Shown: piece by piece, positions 15,517-24,179 of the stretch
Position numbering within the stretch: position 1 is the stretch's first letter
Layout: the number at the start of each line of letters is the position of its first letter
The notes under the pieces: generated by a model
Database searches by the model: none
Seen by the model: only the letters and a program-made list of their open reading frames with translations
What the model was told of the DNA's origin: nothing
Position numbers and translations under genes: made by a program
Origin: SZAS-79 sp038329645
GTDB lineage: Bacteria > Pseudomonadota > Gammaproteobacteria > Burkholderiales > SG8-39
Reading direction: 5' to 3'
Assembly (NCBI GenBank): GCA_038329645.1
Contig: JBBQNG010000007.1
Span: 1 to 33,796, forward strand
Length of the DNA stretch: 33,796 nucleotides

Positions 15517-16392
15517 CTAGGTGGAAACGCGCGGCTCCCCGATTCCCATTTTGCCTCGCAGCTGCCCGGCCAGTGCCTCGGCTTCCGCCTTCGAAGGCAG
15601 GTTGCCGATGCGTACGTTGTACACGCGCTTGCCGCCCGCCATCGCCGGGTGGATTTCCGCCGCGTATCCGTTCGCCCTTACTTTGTCGTATACGGCCAGC
15701 GCGGCCTCCTGCGTGCCGGAAGAGGCCAGTGTCACTTTCCACTTTCCCCCCGCCCGCGCGGCGCCCTGACCGGCCGCAATCTCCGTTTCGAGCGCCCACT
15801 GGCCGAGCATTGCCGGATCGACCAGGCCGATGGGCGCGGTCTCGCCCTGGTTGCGCTGGTAGAACTGCAGCGGCTGGTCCATGACCGCCGGCTTCTCGCC
15901 GGGCGCGCCGACTTCGATTTGCCCTTCGATCAGGCACACGACCTGGCGGTCGTTCGAGGTGGACTTGCCCCACAGGTCGGTGCCTCGGATACCGGCCGTC
16001 ACCGTCGCGACGGTGATGTTCACACTGCGCCGGCGGTGCTTCATGATCACGTTGGTCGTAAAGCGGAAAGCGCCTTCCGCGACCTTGAGGGCCGCCTTGA
16101 AAATGCCGCCCTCGTCCGGCTTGAGCTCGTCGATCTTCAGCTGGCCGTTCTCGCCCAGCTTGACCAGGCTGCCTTCCGACAGTTTCAACAAGACGCGCGA
16201 ATTCGCGCCGCTGCGCACCAGCTCGCCGGCTTTGAGCTCCATCCCCGGCGCGAGCGGAATCTTTCTTCCGTCGGCCTGTTCCAGCCAGGCGGGCATCTGG
16301 ACGCCTTCGACGACCGCCGCCGGCGCGGCGGACGCCGTCATAGAGACGAGCCCAAACCCGGCGACGGCAAGCAAGCGAATCATTTTTTTCAT
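15517..16392 (-). CDS. FecR-domain plus SPOR-domain periplasmic protein
   Basis: A 291-residue exported protein. The start at 16392 is set by an AAGGGAG ribosome site 7 bases away and a signal peptide (MKKMIRLLAVAGFGLVSMTASA, cut near 22). Residues about 45-155 form a FecR-type domain (GELVRSGANSRVLLKLSEGS, GIRGTDLWG, CLIEGQIEVGAP). The C-terminal 75 residues look like a SPOR domain (WKVTLASSGTQEAALAVYDK, then VYNVRIGNLPSKAEAEAL), which binds septal glycan strands stripped of stem peptides. No sigma factor or TonB receptor is adjacent, so it is unlikely to be a classical FecR anti-sigma factor; an envelope or cell-wall scaffolding role is inferred. Confidence 0.85.
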   Translation of the reverse strand: MKKMIRLLAVAGFGLVSMTASAAPAAVVEGVQMPAWLEQADGRKIPLAPGMELKAGELVRSGANSRVLLKLSEGSLVKLGENGQLKIDELKPDEGGIFKAALKVAEGAFRFTTNVIMKHRRRSVNITVATVTAGIRGTDLWGKSTSNDRQVVCLIEGQIEVGAPGEKPAVMDQPLQFYQRNQGETAPIGLVDPAMLGQWALETEIAAGQGAARAGGKWKVTLASSGTQEAALAVYDKVRANGYAAEIHPAMAGGKRVYNVRIGNLPSKAEAEALAGQLRGKMGIGEPRVST

Positions 16393-16462
16393 GGCGGATC
16401 TCCCTTGGGGCAACTCCCTGCGATGCCCATATATACGCGGCGGGGGCCGCGGTGGATTCAGC

Positions 16463-16468
16463 TATAAT
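16463..16468 (+). promoter_or_regulatory. Candidate -10 box for the leuS operon
   Basis: A perfect TATAAT 66 bases before the leuS start in the divergent gap with the FecR/SPOR gene. The sequence 17 bases upstream is G-rich and has no -35 match. Transcription would start near 16475, inside the inverted repeat just downstream. Confidence 0.45.
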
Positions 16469-16472
16469 TTTC

Positions 16473-16496
16473 AGTTCGCCTCTGATTTTGCGAACT
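16473..16496. promoter_or_regulatory. Perfect inverted repeat at the leuS transcript start
   Basis: AGTTCGC (16473-16479) and GCGAACT (16490-16496) form a perfect 7-base inverted repeat with a 10-base spacer, starting 5 bases after the TATAAT. It could be an operator placed to block transcription or a hairpin at the 5' end of the leuS mRNA. It does not look like a T-box (a Gram-positive device) or a leader peptide: no leucine-rich small frame was seen. Confidence 0.4.
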
Positions 16497-16533
16497 ATTT
16501 CTCACTCTTCCTTGCCCTACCGACCCACCCGAC

Positions 16534-19110
16534 ATGCAAGAACGCTACACGCCGCAGTCCATTGAACGAGACGCCCAGGCTTTCTGGGACGGTACGGGAT
16601 CGTTCCGCGTGATCGAAGACCCCTCGAAGCCGAAGTATTACTGCCTTTCGATGTTCCCCTACCCCTCGGGGAAGCTGCATATGGGGCACGTCAGAAACTA
16701 TACCATCGGCGATGTGATCACCCGGTACTACCGGATGCGCGGCTACAACGTGCTGCAGCCGATGGGATGGGACGCGTTCGGCCTGCCGGCTGAGAACGCC
16801 GCGATGGCGAACAAGGTGCCGCCGGCGAAGTGGACCTACGACAACATCGCGTACATGCGCACCCAGCTGAAGAGCCTGGGGTTCGCGATCGACTGGACGC
16901 GCGAGCTGGCGACCTGCTCGCCCAGCTACTACAAATGGGACCAGTGGCTGTTCGTGCGCCTGTTCAAGAAGGGCCTCGCCTACAAGAAGACCGGCGTGGT
17001 GAACTGGGATCCGGTCGACCAGACGGTGCTCGCCAACGAGCAGGTCATCGACGGGCGCGGCTGGCGCACCGGCGCGGTGGTCGAGAAGCGCGAGATCCCG
17101 ATGTACTTCCTGCGCATCTCCGCATACGCGGAAGAGCTGCTCTCGGCGCTGGAGGGCATGGACGGCTGGCCCGAGCAGGTCAAGCTCATGCAGAAAAACT
17201 GGATCGGCAAGTCCGAGGGGGTGCGCTTCGGCTTCCCGTACGAGCTCGACGGCGAGAAGAAACTGCTCAATGTGTTTACCACGCGCGCCGACACGATCAT
17301 GGGCGTCACGTTCTGCGCGGTGGCGGCCGAGCATGTGCTTGCGCTGCACGCTGCGAAGTCCAACCCTGCGCTCGCGCAGTTCATCGAGGAATGCCGCCAG
17401 GGCGCGGTGATCGAGGCCGAGCTTGCGCAGCAGGAAAAGAAGGGCATGGCGACCGGCCTGAGCGTCACTCATCCCCTGTCGGGCGAGCAGGTTCCGGTGT
17501 GGGTCGGCAACTACGTGCTCATGAGCTACGGCGACGGCGCGGTCATGGGCGTGCCGGCGCACGACGAGCGCGATTACGAGTTCGCCAACAAGTACGGCCT
17601 GCCGATCAAGCCGGTCATCCGCCACGGGATAGGGGGCAAAGCAGGCGACACCGTGCCCGCCCCCTGGAAGCCCGAATATGCCGAGTACGGCACCAACATC
17701 AACTCGGGTAGGTACGACGGACTGGATTTCAAGGCTGCAGTGGATGCGGTTGCCGCCGACCTCAAGGCGAAGGGCCTGGGCGACAAGCACGTGCAATGGC
17801 GCCTGCGCGACTGGGGCATCTCGCGCCAGCGCTACTGGGGCTGCCCGGTGCCGATCATCCACTGCAAAACCTGCGGCGACGTGCCGGTGCCCGAAGAGGA
17901 CCTGCCCGTGGTGCTGCCGGAGGACTTGGTTCCCGACGGCACCGGCAACCCGCTCAACAAGCTGCCTGCGTTCCTCAACTGCACCTGCCCGTCTTGCGGC
18001 AAGCCCGCGCAGCGCGAGACCGACACCATGGACACGTTCGTCGATTCGTCCTGGTATTTCGCGCGCTACGCCTGCCCGGATAACGACAAGTCGATGGTGG
18101 ACGAGCGCGCCAGGTACTGGATGCCGGTCGACCAGTACATCGGCGGCATCGAGCACGCCATCCTCCACCTCCTGTACTCGCGCTTTTTCACCCGCGTGAT
18201 GAGGGACGAAGGATTGCTCGATGTGACCGAGCCGTTCACCAACCTGCTCACGCAGGGCATGGTGCTCGCCGAGCTCTACCACTACGACAGCCCCGAGGGG
18301 CGGCGCGAGTGGATCAATCCCGCCGACGTGACGGTGGAGCGCGACAACAAGGGCCGCGCGATCGCCGCCAGGCGCGATTCCGACGGCGCACCGGTGACCG
18401 CGGCCGGCATCGGGACGATGTCGAAGTCGAAGAACAACGGCGTCGACCCGCAGGCGCTGATCGAGAAATACGGCGCCGACACGGCGCGCTTCTTCATCAT
18501 CTTCACCTCGCCGCCGACCCAGTCGCTCGAGTGGTCGGACGAAGGCGTCGAAGGCTCGTTCCGCTTCCTCAAGCGGGTGTGGGCCTATTGCGCCCGCCCA
18601 GGCAAGACCGGGGCCAAACCCACGCCCGAGATCCTCAAGGCCGCGCGCTTCGAGATCCACTCCGTGCTCAAGCAGGCCAACTACGACCTCGGCAAGCACC
18701 AGTTCAATACCGTGGCCTCCGCCGCGATGAAAATTCTCAACGCCCTCGAGCGCCTGCAGGACACCTCCTCCGCCGAAGCGAAGGAAGGGATCTCGATCCT
18801 GCTGCGCCTGCTCTCGCCGATCACGCCGCACCTGTCGCACGCGCTGTGGAAGGAGCTCGGCTTCGGGGACGACATCCTGCGCGCCCCGTGGCCTGAGCCC
18901 GACCCGAAGGCGCTCGAGCAGGACGAGATCGACTACGTGGTGCAGGTGGGCGGCAAGACGCGCGGCAGCCTCAGGGCGCCGAAATCGGCCGACCGTCCCT
19001 CGCTGGAGGCGCTTGTCACCGCCAGCGCGCTCGTGCAAAAGTACGTGACCGGCCAGGCCATCCGCAAGATCGTCATCGTTCCCGGCCGCCTGATCAACGT
19101 GGTGGTGTGA
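16534..19110 (+). CDS. leuS: Leucine--tRNA ligase
   Basis: Class Ia synthetase charging tRNA-Leu. HIGH-type motif HMGH at 49-52 within YPSGKLHMGHVRNYTIGD, KMSKS-type motif MSKSK at 629-633, and the CP1 editing domain with VPAHDERDY near residue 340, which clears mischarged tRNA. The zinc-binding insertion (CKTCGD, then CTCPSCG) and the TMDTFVDSSWYFARY segment are bacterial-type. The length of 858 is normal. The ATG lacks a strong ribosome site. First gene of a nine-gene forward block; lptE begins 1 base after its stop. Confidence 0.98.
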   Translation: MQERYTPQSIERDAQAFWDGTGSFRVIEDPSKPKYYCLSMFPYPSGKLHMGHVRNYTIGDVITRYYRMRGYNVLQPMGWDAFGLPAENAAMANKVPPAKWTYDNIAYMRTQLKSLGFAIDWTRELATCSPSYYKWDQWLFVRLFKKGLAYKKTGVVNWDPVDQTVLANEQVIDGRGWRTGAVVEKREIPMYFLRISAYAEELLSALEGMDGWPEQVKLMQKNWIGKSEGVRFGFPYELDGEKKLLNVFTTRADTIMGVTFCAVAAEHVLALHAAKSNPALAQFIEECRQGAVIEAELAQQEKKGMATGLSVTHPLSGEQVPVWVGNYVLMSYGDGAVMGVPAHDERDYEFANKYGLPIKPVIRHGIGGKAGDTVPAPWKPEYAEYGTNINSGRYDGLDFKAAVDAVAADLKAKGLGDKHVQWRLRDWGISRQRYWGCPVPIIHCKTCGDVPVPEEDLPVVLPEDLVPDGTGNPLNKLPAFLNCTCPSCGKPAQRETDTMDTFVDSSWYFARYACPDNDKSMVDERARYWMPVDQYIGGIEHAILHLLYSRFFTRVMRDEGLLDVTEPFTNLLTQGMVLAELYHYDSPEGRREWINPADVTVERDNKGRAIAARRDSDGAPVTAAGIGTMSKSKNNGVDPQALIEKYGADTARFFIIFTSPPTQSLEWSDEGVEGSFRFLKRVWAYCARPGKTGAKPTPEILKAARFEIHSVLKQANYDLGKHQFNTVASAAMKILNALERLQDTSSAEAKEGISILLRLLSPITPHLSHALWKELGFGDDILRAPWPEPDPKALEQDEIDYVVQVGGKTRGSLRAPKSADRPSLEALVTASALVQKYVTGQAIRKIVIVPGRLINVVV

Positions 19111-19111
19111 C

Positions 19112-19615
19112 ATGCGCGCATTGCTTGCGGTACTGGGTCTTTGCCTCCTTGTCTGCCTTTGCGCCTGCGGCTTCCAGTTGCGCGGCACGGCGGCGCTGCC
19201 GTTCGAGACGCTCTACATCCCCAACACGACCGGGGGCGTGGCGCTCGATCTCAAACGCAATATCCAGAGCGGCACCCGCACCAAAGTCGTGGACAACGAG
19301 AAGTCCGCGCAGGCGCTCATGGAGCTCGGCGGGGAGACGAAATTCAGGAACATCCTCTCGCTGTCGGGCGCCGGGCGCGTGCGCGAGCTGCAGCTTGTCT
19401 ATCGCATCAACCTGCGCGTGCATGACGGCAAGGGGGGGGAATTCATCCCGCTCACCACACTGTCCATTTCGCGCGACCTCACTTACAACGACACCGACGT
19501 GCTCGCGAAGGAGGCCGAGGAAGCCGCCATCTACCGCGAGATGCAGTCCGACCTCGTGCAGCAGATCCTGCGCCGGCTTTCGGCCGCCCAGCCGGCCAAG
19601 CCCGTCGTCCAGTAA
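19112..19615 (+). CDS. lptE: LPS-assembly lipoprotein LptE
   Basis: Outer-membrane lipoprotein that plugs the LptD barrel and helps insert LPS at the cell surface. The signal sequence ends in a lipobox (L16-C17-A18-C19), so Cys19 should be lipidated, followed by the family GFQLRG start. The remaining RELQLVYRINLRVHDGK and SISRDLTYNDTDVLAKEAEE segments match LptE/RlpB. Typical length (167). The position between leuS and holA is the standard proteobacterial order. Confidence 0.96.
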   Translation: MRALLAVLGLCLLVCLCACGFQLRGTAALPFETLYIPNTTGGVALDLKRNIQSGTRTKVVDNEKSAQALMELGGETKFRNILSLSGAGRVRELQLVYRINLRVHDGKGGEFIPLTTLSISRDLTYNDTDVLAKEAEEAAIYREMQSDLVQQILRRLSAAQPAKPVVQ

Positions 19616-19637
19616 GAAAAAGGCGCCCGCCCAACCC

Positions 19638-20645
19638 ATGCAGCTGCGCGCCGACCCGCTCGAGGCGCACCTGAAGAAGTCGCTGGCGCCACTCTATGTC
19701 GTGCATGGCGACGAGCCCCTGCTTGCGCTCGAAGCCGCCGATGCAATCCGCGCGGCAGCCCGCGCGAAGGGCTACGCGGAGCGCGACCTCTTCGTGGCCG
19801 AGCGCTATTTCGACTGGGCCGAGCTGACCCATGCCGGGGCGAGCCTGTCGCTCTTCGGAGGCATGAAAATCGTAGAGCTGCGCCTGCCCACCGGCAAGCC
19901 GGGCACCGAAGGCGCCAAGGCGATCGAGCGCTATGCGGGCAACCTCAACCCGGAGTGCCTGACGCTGGTCTCGCTGCCACGCCTTGACAAGGCGGGCCAG
20001 AATTCGGCGTGGTTCAGCGCCCTTGCAAGCGCCGGCGTCGTCGTGGACATCTGGAAGGTGGAGCGCGCGCGCCTGCCGGAATGGATCGGCCAGCGTCTGG
20101 CGCGCGGCAACCAGCGCGCGGGCCGCGAGGCCCTCGAGTTCCTTGCCGATCGCGTCGAGGGGAATCTGCTTGCCGCGCACCAGGAAGTGCAGAAGCTCGC
20201 GCTGCTATTGCCCGCGGGCGAGCTGTCGCTCGAAGATGTTCAAGAAGCGGTCGCCAACGTGGCTCGCTATGACGTTCAGGGCCTCGCCGAAGCGATGCTC
20301 ACAGGCGACCTCGCTCGTTATGTGCGCGTGCTGGAGGGCTTGCGCGGCGAAGGCGAAGCCCCCACTTTCGTGCTGTGGGCGGTGTCCGAAGAGCTGCGCG
20401 CGGTCTCGCGCATCCTGGCCGGCCTTTCCGCCGGGCGCCAGGTGGAACAACTGTTCCGCGAGAACCGCGTCTGGCGCAACAAGGAAGCCCCGATGAAAGC
20501 CGCGTTGCGCCGTTTTTCGCAAAGCACGGTGGATGCGGCCCTGTCGCATGCCGCGGTCATCGACCGCGTGATCAAGGGCATCGCCAAGGGCAACGTGTGG
20601 GATGAGTTCCTGAAACTGGGACTAGAATTGAAGCATGGACGCTAA
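19638..20645 (+). CDS. holA: DNA polymerase III delta subunit
   Basis: Clamp-loader delta subunit, which opens the beta sliding clamp. The start MQLRADPLEAHLKK at 19638 fits the family N-terminus and is followed by YVVHGDEPLLALEAADAIR, the usual first strand and helix; the reading frame extends further upstream but through lptE. AAA+-like domains I and II lack ATPase motifs, as expected for delta, and the C-terminal collar helices (APMKAALRRFS) are present. Length 335. It overlaps proA by 11 bases. Confidence 0.95.
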   Translation: MQLRADPLEAHLKKSLAPLYVVHGDEPLLALEAADAIRAAARAKGYAERDLFVAERYFDWAELTHAGASLSLFGGMKIVELRLPTGKPGTEGAKAIERYAGNLNPECLTLVSLPRLDKAGQNSAWFSALASAGVVVDIWKVERARLPEWIGQRLARGNQRAGREALEFLADRVEGNLLAAHQEVQKLALLLPAGELSLEDVQEAVANVARYDVQGLAEAMLTGDLARYVRVLEGLRGEGEAPTFVLWAVSEELRAVSRILAGLSAGRQVEQLFRENRVWRNKEAPMKAALRRFSQSTVDAALSHAAVIDRVIKGIAKGNVWDEFLKLGLELKHGR

Positions 20646-21903
20646 GGCCGACATTCAGGCTTACATGCACGGGCTGGGGCGCGCGGCGCGCGGTGCGGCG
20701 CGCGAGCTTGCGCGCGCGGGTGCGGCCGAAAAAGACCGCGCCCTGCGGTCCATTGCGGCCGAAATCCGCGCCAGGGAAGCCGACCTCATCGCAGCGAATC
20801 GCAATGATGTCGAACGCGCGAAAACCGCGGGGCGCGATGGCGCTTTCGTCGACCGGCTGACCCTGAGTAAAAAAAGCATCGAGCAGATGGCCAAGGGCGT
20901 GGAGGAAGTGGCCGCCCTTGCCGACCCCATCGGACAGATCACCGACATGGAAACACGCCCCACGGGGATCCAAGTCGGACGCATGCGCGTGCCGCTCGGC
21001 GTAATCGGGATCATCTACGAATCGCGCCCGAACGTGACGGTGGATGCGGCGGCGCTGTGCCTCAAGTCGGGCAATGCCTGCATCCTGCGCGGCGGCTCGG
21101 AAGCCATCGAATCCAACCGCGCAATTGCCGGCTGCATCGAGGCGGGCCTGGCTGCGGCGGGCCTGCCGCTTGCGGCGGTCCAGGTGGTCGAGACCTCCGA
21201 TCGCGCCGCCGTGGGCATCCTGATTACCATGCCCGAATTCGTCGACATCATCGTACCGCGGGGCGGCAAGGACCTGATCTCGCGCCTGATGCGCGAGTCG
21301 CGCATCCCGATGATCAAGCACCTCGACGGCGTCTGCCACGTCTACATCGACGACAAGGCCGATCCCGCCATGGCGGTGCGCATTGCGGACAACGCAAAGA
21401 CGCAGCGCTACGGCACCTGCAATACGCTCGAGACGCTGCTGGTGGCCGAGGGCATCGCAGGCAGGGTCCTGCCGGAGATCGCCGCCATCTATCGCGCCAA
21501 GGGCGTGGAAATGCGCGGCGACGACGCGACCCGCAGGCTGGTGCCCGATGCCAAGGCGGCCTCCGAGGAGGACTGGTACGCCGAATACCTCGCGCCGATC
21601 GCCGCGATACGCGTGGTGAAAGGGCTCGATGAAGCCATCGATCACATCGCGAAATACGGCTCGCAGCACACCGATGCCATCGTCACAACCGACAAGGCGC
21701 GCGCCGACCGCTTCCTGCGCGAAGTCGACTCGGCCTCGGTAATGGTGAATGCTTCCACCCGCTTTGCCGACGGGTTCGAGTTCGGCCTGGGCGCCGAAAT
21801 CGGCATCTCCACCGACAAGCTGCACGCCCGCGGACCGGTAGGGCTGGAAGGCCTGACTTCGCAGAAGTTCGTCGTGCTCGGCCACGGAGAAGTGCGCGCT
21901 TGA
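20635..21903 (+). CDS. proA: Glutamate-5-semialdehyde dehydrogenase
   Basis: NADPH-dependent reduction of glutamyl-5-phosphate to glutamate semialdehyde in proline synthesis. Catalytic Cys262 lies in RYGTCNTLETLL; the family phrases PLGVIGIIYESRPNVTVDA, LKSGNACILRGGSEA, IVPRGGKDLI and the C-terminal GLGAEIGISTDKLHARGPVG are all present. Length 422 is normal. proB is not in the window. It overlaps holA at its start and the nadD start at its stop. Confidence 0.98.
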   Translation: MDAKADIQAYMHGLGRAARGAARELARAGAAEKDRALRSIAAEIRAREADLIAANRNDVERAKTAGRDGAFVDRLTLSKKSIEQMAKGVEEVAALADPIGQITDMETRPTGIQVGRMRVPLGVIGIIYESRPNVTVDAAALCLKSGNACILRGGSEAIESNRAIAGCIEAGLAAAGLPLAAVQVVETSDRAAVGILITMPEFVDIIVPRGGKDLISRLMRESRIPMIKHLDGVCHVYIDDKADPAMAVRIADNAKTQRYGTCNTLETLLVAEGIAGRVLPEIAAIYRAKGVEMRGDDATRRLVPDAKAASEEDWYAEYLAPIAAIRVVKGLDEAIDHIAKYGSQHTDAIVTTDKARADRFLREVDSASVMVNASTRFADGFEFGLGAEIGISTDKLHARGPVGLEGLTSQKFVVLGHGEVRA

Positions 21904-22520
21904 CCGCGGCAAACGCGAACGGCGCCGCGGCTGGCGCCGCAGTGGGCGTCCTTGGCGGCAGCTTCGATCCGGTCCACAACGCGCACCTTGCGATGGCGCG
22001 CGCCGCACTCACCGGGCTCGGGCTGTCGCAGGTCCTCTGGATCCCGAGCGGAACGCCGCCCCACCGTGATCCCCCGGACGCGTCGGCGCAAGATCGCGCC
22101 GCGATGGTGCGGCTCGCAATCGCGGGCGAACCGCGCTTCGCGCTCGACGAGCGCGAAATGCGCAAGCCTTCGCCCGGCTACACGGTGGAGACCCTCGAAG
22201 GCCTGCGCCGCGAGCTCGGAACGGCGGTCCGGCTGTTCCTCCTGATCGGGGCCGACCAGAATGCGCGCCTGGAGACCTGGCACCGGCACGCGGACCTGTT
22301 TTCGCTCGCCACTATCGCCGTGTTTGCGCGGCCCGGGCTGGCCCTCGAAAACGCGGGCCGCGTGACCATCGTGCACATGGTGCCGCAGGACATTTCCTCT
22401 ACCGCGATCCGCAAGCGCATCGCCAAAGGCGAGAGCGCGCGCGGATTGCTGCCCGAAGCGGTTCTCGACTATATTGAAACCCACCGCCTCTACTGTTCAC
22501 AGGAGCGCAGAACCCGTTAA
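21900..22520 (+). CDS. nadD: Nicotinate-nucleotide adenylyltransferase
   Basis: Makes deamido-NAD from nicotinate mononucleotide and ATP. The nucleotidyltransferase GGSFDPVHNAHL motif (HxxH type) and the C-terminal ISSTAIRKRI motif are clear. I take TTG 21900 as the start because a GGAG lies 10 bases upstream and it shares TTGA with the proA stop, giving translational coupling; GTG 21942, which opens directly on the conserved core, is the alternative. Length 206 from TTG. Confidence 0.95.
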   Translation: MTAANANGAAAGAAVGVLGGSFDPVHNAHLAMARAALTGLGLSQVLWIPSGTPPHRDPPDASAQDRAAMVRLAIAGEPRFALDEREMRKPSPGYTVETLEGLRRELGTAVRLFLLIGADQNARLETWHRHADLFSLATIAVFARPGLALENAGRVTIVHMVPQDISSTAIRKRIAKGESARGLLPEAVLDYIETHRLYCSQERRTR

Positions 22521-22990
22521 TGGATATCCGTAAAAAGCAGCGCGCGGTGGTCGACGCGCTCGAAGACATCAAGGGCCGCGACATCGTCGTGTTCAACACC
22601 GAGCGCCTGTCGCCATTCTTCGAGCGTGTGGTCATCGCGAGCGGGGACTCCACCCGGCAGGTCAAGGCGCTGGCGGACAACGTGCAGGAACAGCTCAAGA
22701 AGCTCGGCTCCAAGGTCCACGGAGTCGAAGGAGGCGATACCGGCGAGTGGGTGCTGGTGGATCTTGGGGATGTGATCGTGCACGTGATGCATCCCACCAC
22801 CCGGCTCACCTACAACCTCGAGGAGCTCTGGGGCGGCAAGGACGTGAAGATGAAGCGCGAGCCCGAGCCCACGGCGCGCGTCGCGCCGAAGCCGAAAGCC
22901 AAGGCCCCGCTGGCGAAGAAGAAGAAAGCCGCGGCGAAACCGCGCAAAGTCGCCGCCAAGAAGCGCCCTGCGCGCAAGCGCACTCGCTGA
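22520..22990 (+). CDS. rsfS: Ribosomal silencing factor RsfS
   Basis: Binds uL14 on the 50S subunit and blocks joining with 30S in stationary phase. Residues 1-110 hold the whole family core (DIVVFNTERLSPFFERVVIASG, GDTGEWVLVDLGDVIVHVM, YNLEELW). After residue 111 there is a 45-residue Lys/Ala/Pro/Arg-rich tail with no acidic residue beyond the first few positions, likely disordered and RNA-binding; E. coli RsfS (about 105) lacks it. It shares one base with the nadD stop (TAATG), as usual for this gene pair. Confidence 0.96.
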   Translation: MDIRKKQRAVVDALEDIKGRDIVVFNTERLSPFFERVVIASGDSTRQVKALADNVQEQLKKLGSKVHGVEGGDTGEWVLVDLGDVIVHVMHPTTRLTYNLEELWGGKDVKMKREPEPTARVAPKPKAKAPLAKKKKAAAKPRKVAAKKRPARKRTR

Positions 22991-23001
22991 CGCCCCAGCC
23001 T

Positions 23002-23475
23002 TTGCCCCGGCTCTACATCGTCGCCGTCGGCGACAAGCTGCCGAAGTGGGCCAATGACGCCTGCGACGAATACCTGAAGCGCCTGCCGCGGGAGTTCGAG
23101 GCCGCGCTGGTCGAGGTCAAGCCGCAGGCGCGCACTTCGGGCAGGAGCAAAACCCAGATGATGGCCGCCGAGGCGCAGCGCCTGCGCGCATGCGTCCCGC
23201 GCGGCACGCGGCTGGTGGGCCTGGACGAGCGCGGCAAGGACTTCACCAGTGTGCAGTTCTCCGCAAAAATCCGCGCATGGCTTGATTCCGGCGTTGCCAC
23301 GGCCTTCGTCATCGGCGGGCCGGACGGGCTCGACCCCGTGCTCAAGCGCGAATGCGAAATGCTGCTCCGGCTCTCGAGCTTCACGCTGCCCCACGCGCTC
23401 GCGAGGGCGCTATTCGCAGAGCAGCTCTACCGCGCCGCATCACTGCTGAGCGGGCATCCCTACCACCGCAGCTAG
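23002..23475 (+). CDS. rlmH: 23S rRNA pseudouridine-1915 N3-methyltransferase
   Basis: SPOUT methyltransferase that modifies helix 69 in assembled ribosomes. The SAM-knot motifs FVIGGPDGLD and LSSFTLPHALARALFAEQLYRA, and the terminal HPYHR, are diagnostic. I place the start at TTG 23002 (PRLYIVAVGDKLPKW follows), giving 157 residues against the usual 155; no ATG or GTG is available at that point, and the upstream frame runs through rsfS. The spacing to rsfS is 11 bases, the standard rsfS-rlmH pair. Confidence 0.94.
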   Translation: MPRLYIVAVGDKLPKWANDACDEYLKRLPREFEAALVEVKPQARTSGRSKTQMMAAEAQRLRACVPRGTRLVGLDERGKDFTSVQFSAKIRAWLDSGVATAFVIGGPDGLDPVLKRECEMLLRLSSFTLPHALARALFAEQLYRAASLLSGHPYHRS

Positions 23476-23516
23476 CACAAAGCCCTCTGCTACACTCGGC
23501 GGAACCCCACCCCGCC

Positions 23517-24179
23517 ATGATCACCGCCCAGGACCGCAGCATTTACCTTGCGTCGCGCAGCCCGCGCCGCCGGGAGCTGCTCGCCCAGATCGGCGTGAAG
23601 TTCCACTTGCTGCTGTTTCGCGACCTGCCCAATGCAGATCCCGAGGTGAACGAGGACACCGTCGATGGCGAAGCCCCTTACGACTATGTCGTGCGCGTGT
23701 GCTGCGCCAAGGCCGAGGGCGGCTGGAAGCGCATGCAGCAGCGCACCCTGCCGCGCGCGCCGGTGTTGTCGGCCGATACCACCGTGGCGCTCGACGGACG
23801 CATCCTCGCCAAGCCCGTCGACCGGCGCGAGGCGATGGACATGCTCGCCGCCCTCTCCGGCCGCCGGCACGAAGTCCTCACCGCCGTCGCGCTCAAGTAC
23901 GACGAGCGCGTCGAGCTGGCGGTGTCGCGTACCGAGGTCGAATTCCGCGCACTGTCCGAAGACGAGATCCGCCAATACGTTGCGTCGGGGGAAGCAGACG
24001 ACAAGGCGGGCGCTTACGCCATCCAGGGGCGCGCCGGGCAGTTCATCGTCGAGATCCACGGCAGCTATTCGGGCGTGATGGGGCTGCCGCTCTACGAGAC
24101 CGCGCAGCTTATCGAGAAGATGGGGCGATTCCAGGATAGACGGGGGGGCACGGGGGGGGTAGCCCCCCTGTACCTATGA
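23517..24179 (+). CDS. maf: Maf-family nucleotide pyrophosphatase (YhdE-like)
   Basis: Hydrolyses dTTP/UTP and some modified nucleotides to monophosphates, house-cleaning and septum-linked. LASRSPRRRELL (11-22) is the phosphate loop, ADTTVALDGRILAKP holds the catalytic acid, and DKAGAYAIQGRAGQF with GSYSGVMGLPLYET completes the YhdE-type site. Length 220 is slightly long because the last dozen residues (RRGGTGGVAPLYL) are encoded by G-runs unlike the family tail. The stop overlaps the rng start as ATGA. Confidence 0.95.
   Translation: MITAQDRSIYLASRSPRRRELLAQIGVKFHLLLFRDLPNADPEVNEDTVDGEAPYDYVVRVCCAKAEGGWKRMQQRTLPRAPVLSADTTVALDGRILAKPVDRREAMDMLAALSGRRHEVLTAVALKYDERVELAVSRTEVEFRALSEDEIRQYVASGEADDKAGAYAIQGRAGQFIVEIHGSYSGVMGLPLYETAQLIEKMGRFQDRRGGTGGVAPLYL
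24142..24168 (+). repeat. G7 and G8 tracts facing a C6 tract at the maf/rng junction
   Basis: Runs of seven (24142-24148) and eight (24152-24159) G, followed two bases on by AG and six C, lie in the last codons of maf. The G8 and C6 runs can pair in the mRNA just before the rng start at 24176. Such tracts are prone to slippage; a one-base change would alter the maf C-terminus and its coupling with rng. Confidence 0.7.

Noticed and set aside
16495..19188. An 897-residue open frame on the reverse strand across leuS
   Set aside because: It lies fully opposite the unmistakable leuS; its His/Arg/Val-rich composition is the usual antisense shadow of a high-G+C gene, and no family motif is visible.
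20572..22008. A 478-residue reverse open frame opposite proA
   Set aside because: Antisense shadow of proA and ends of its neighbours.
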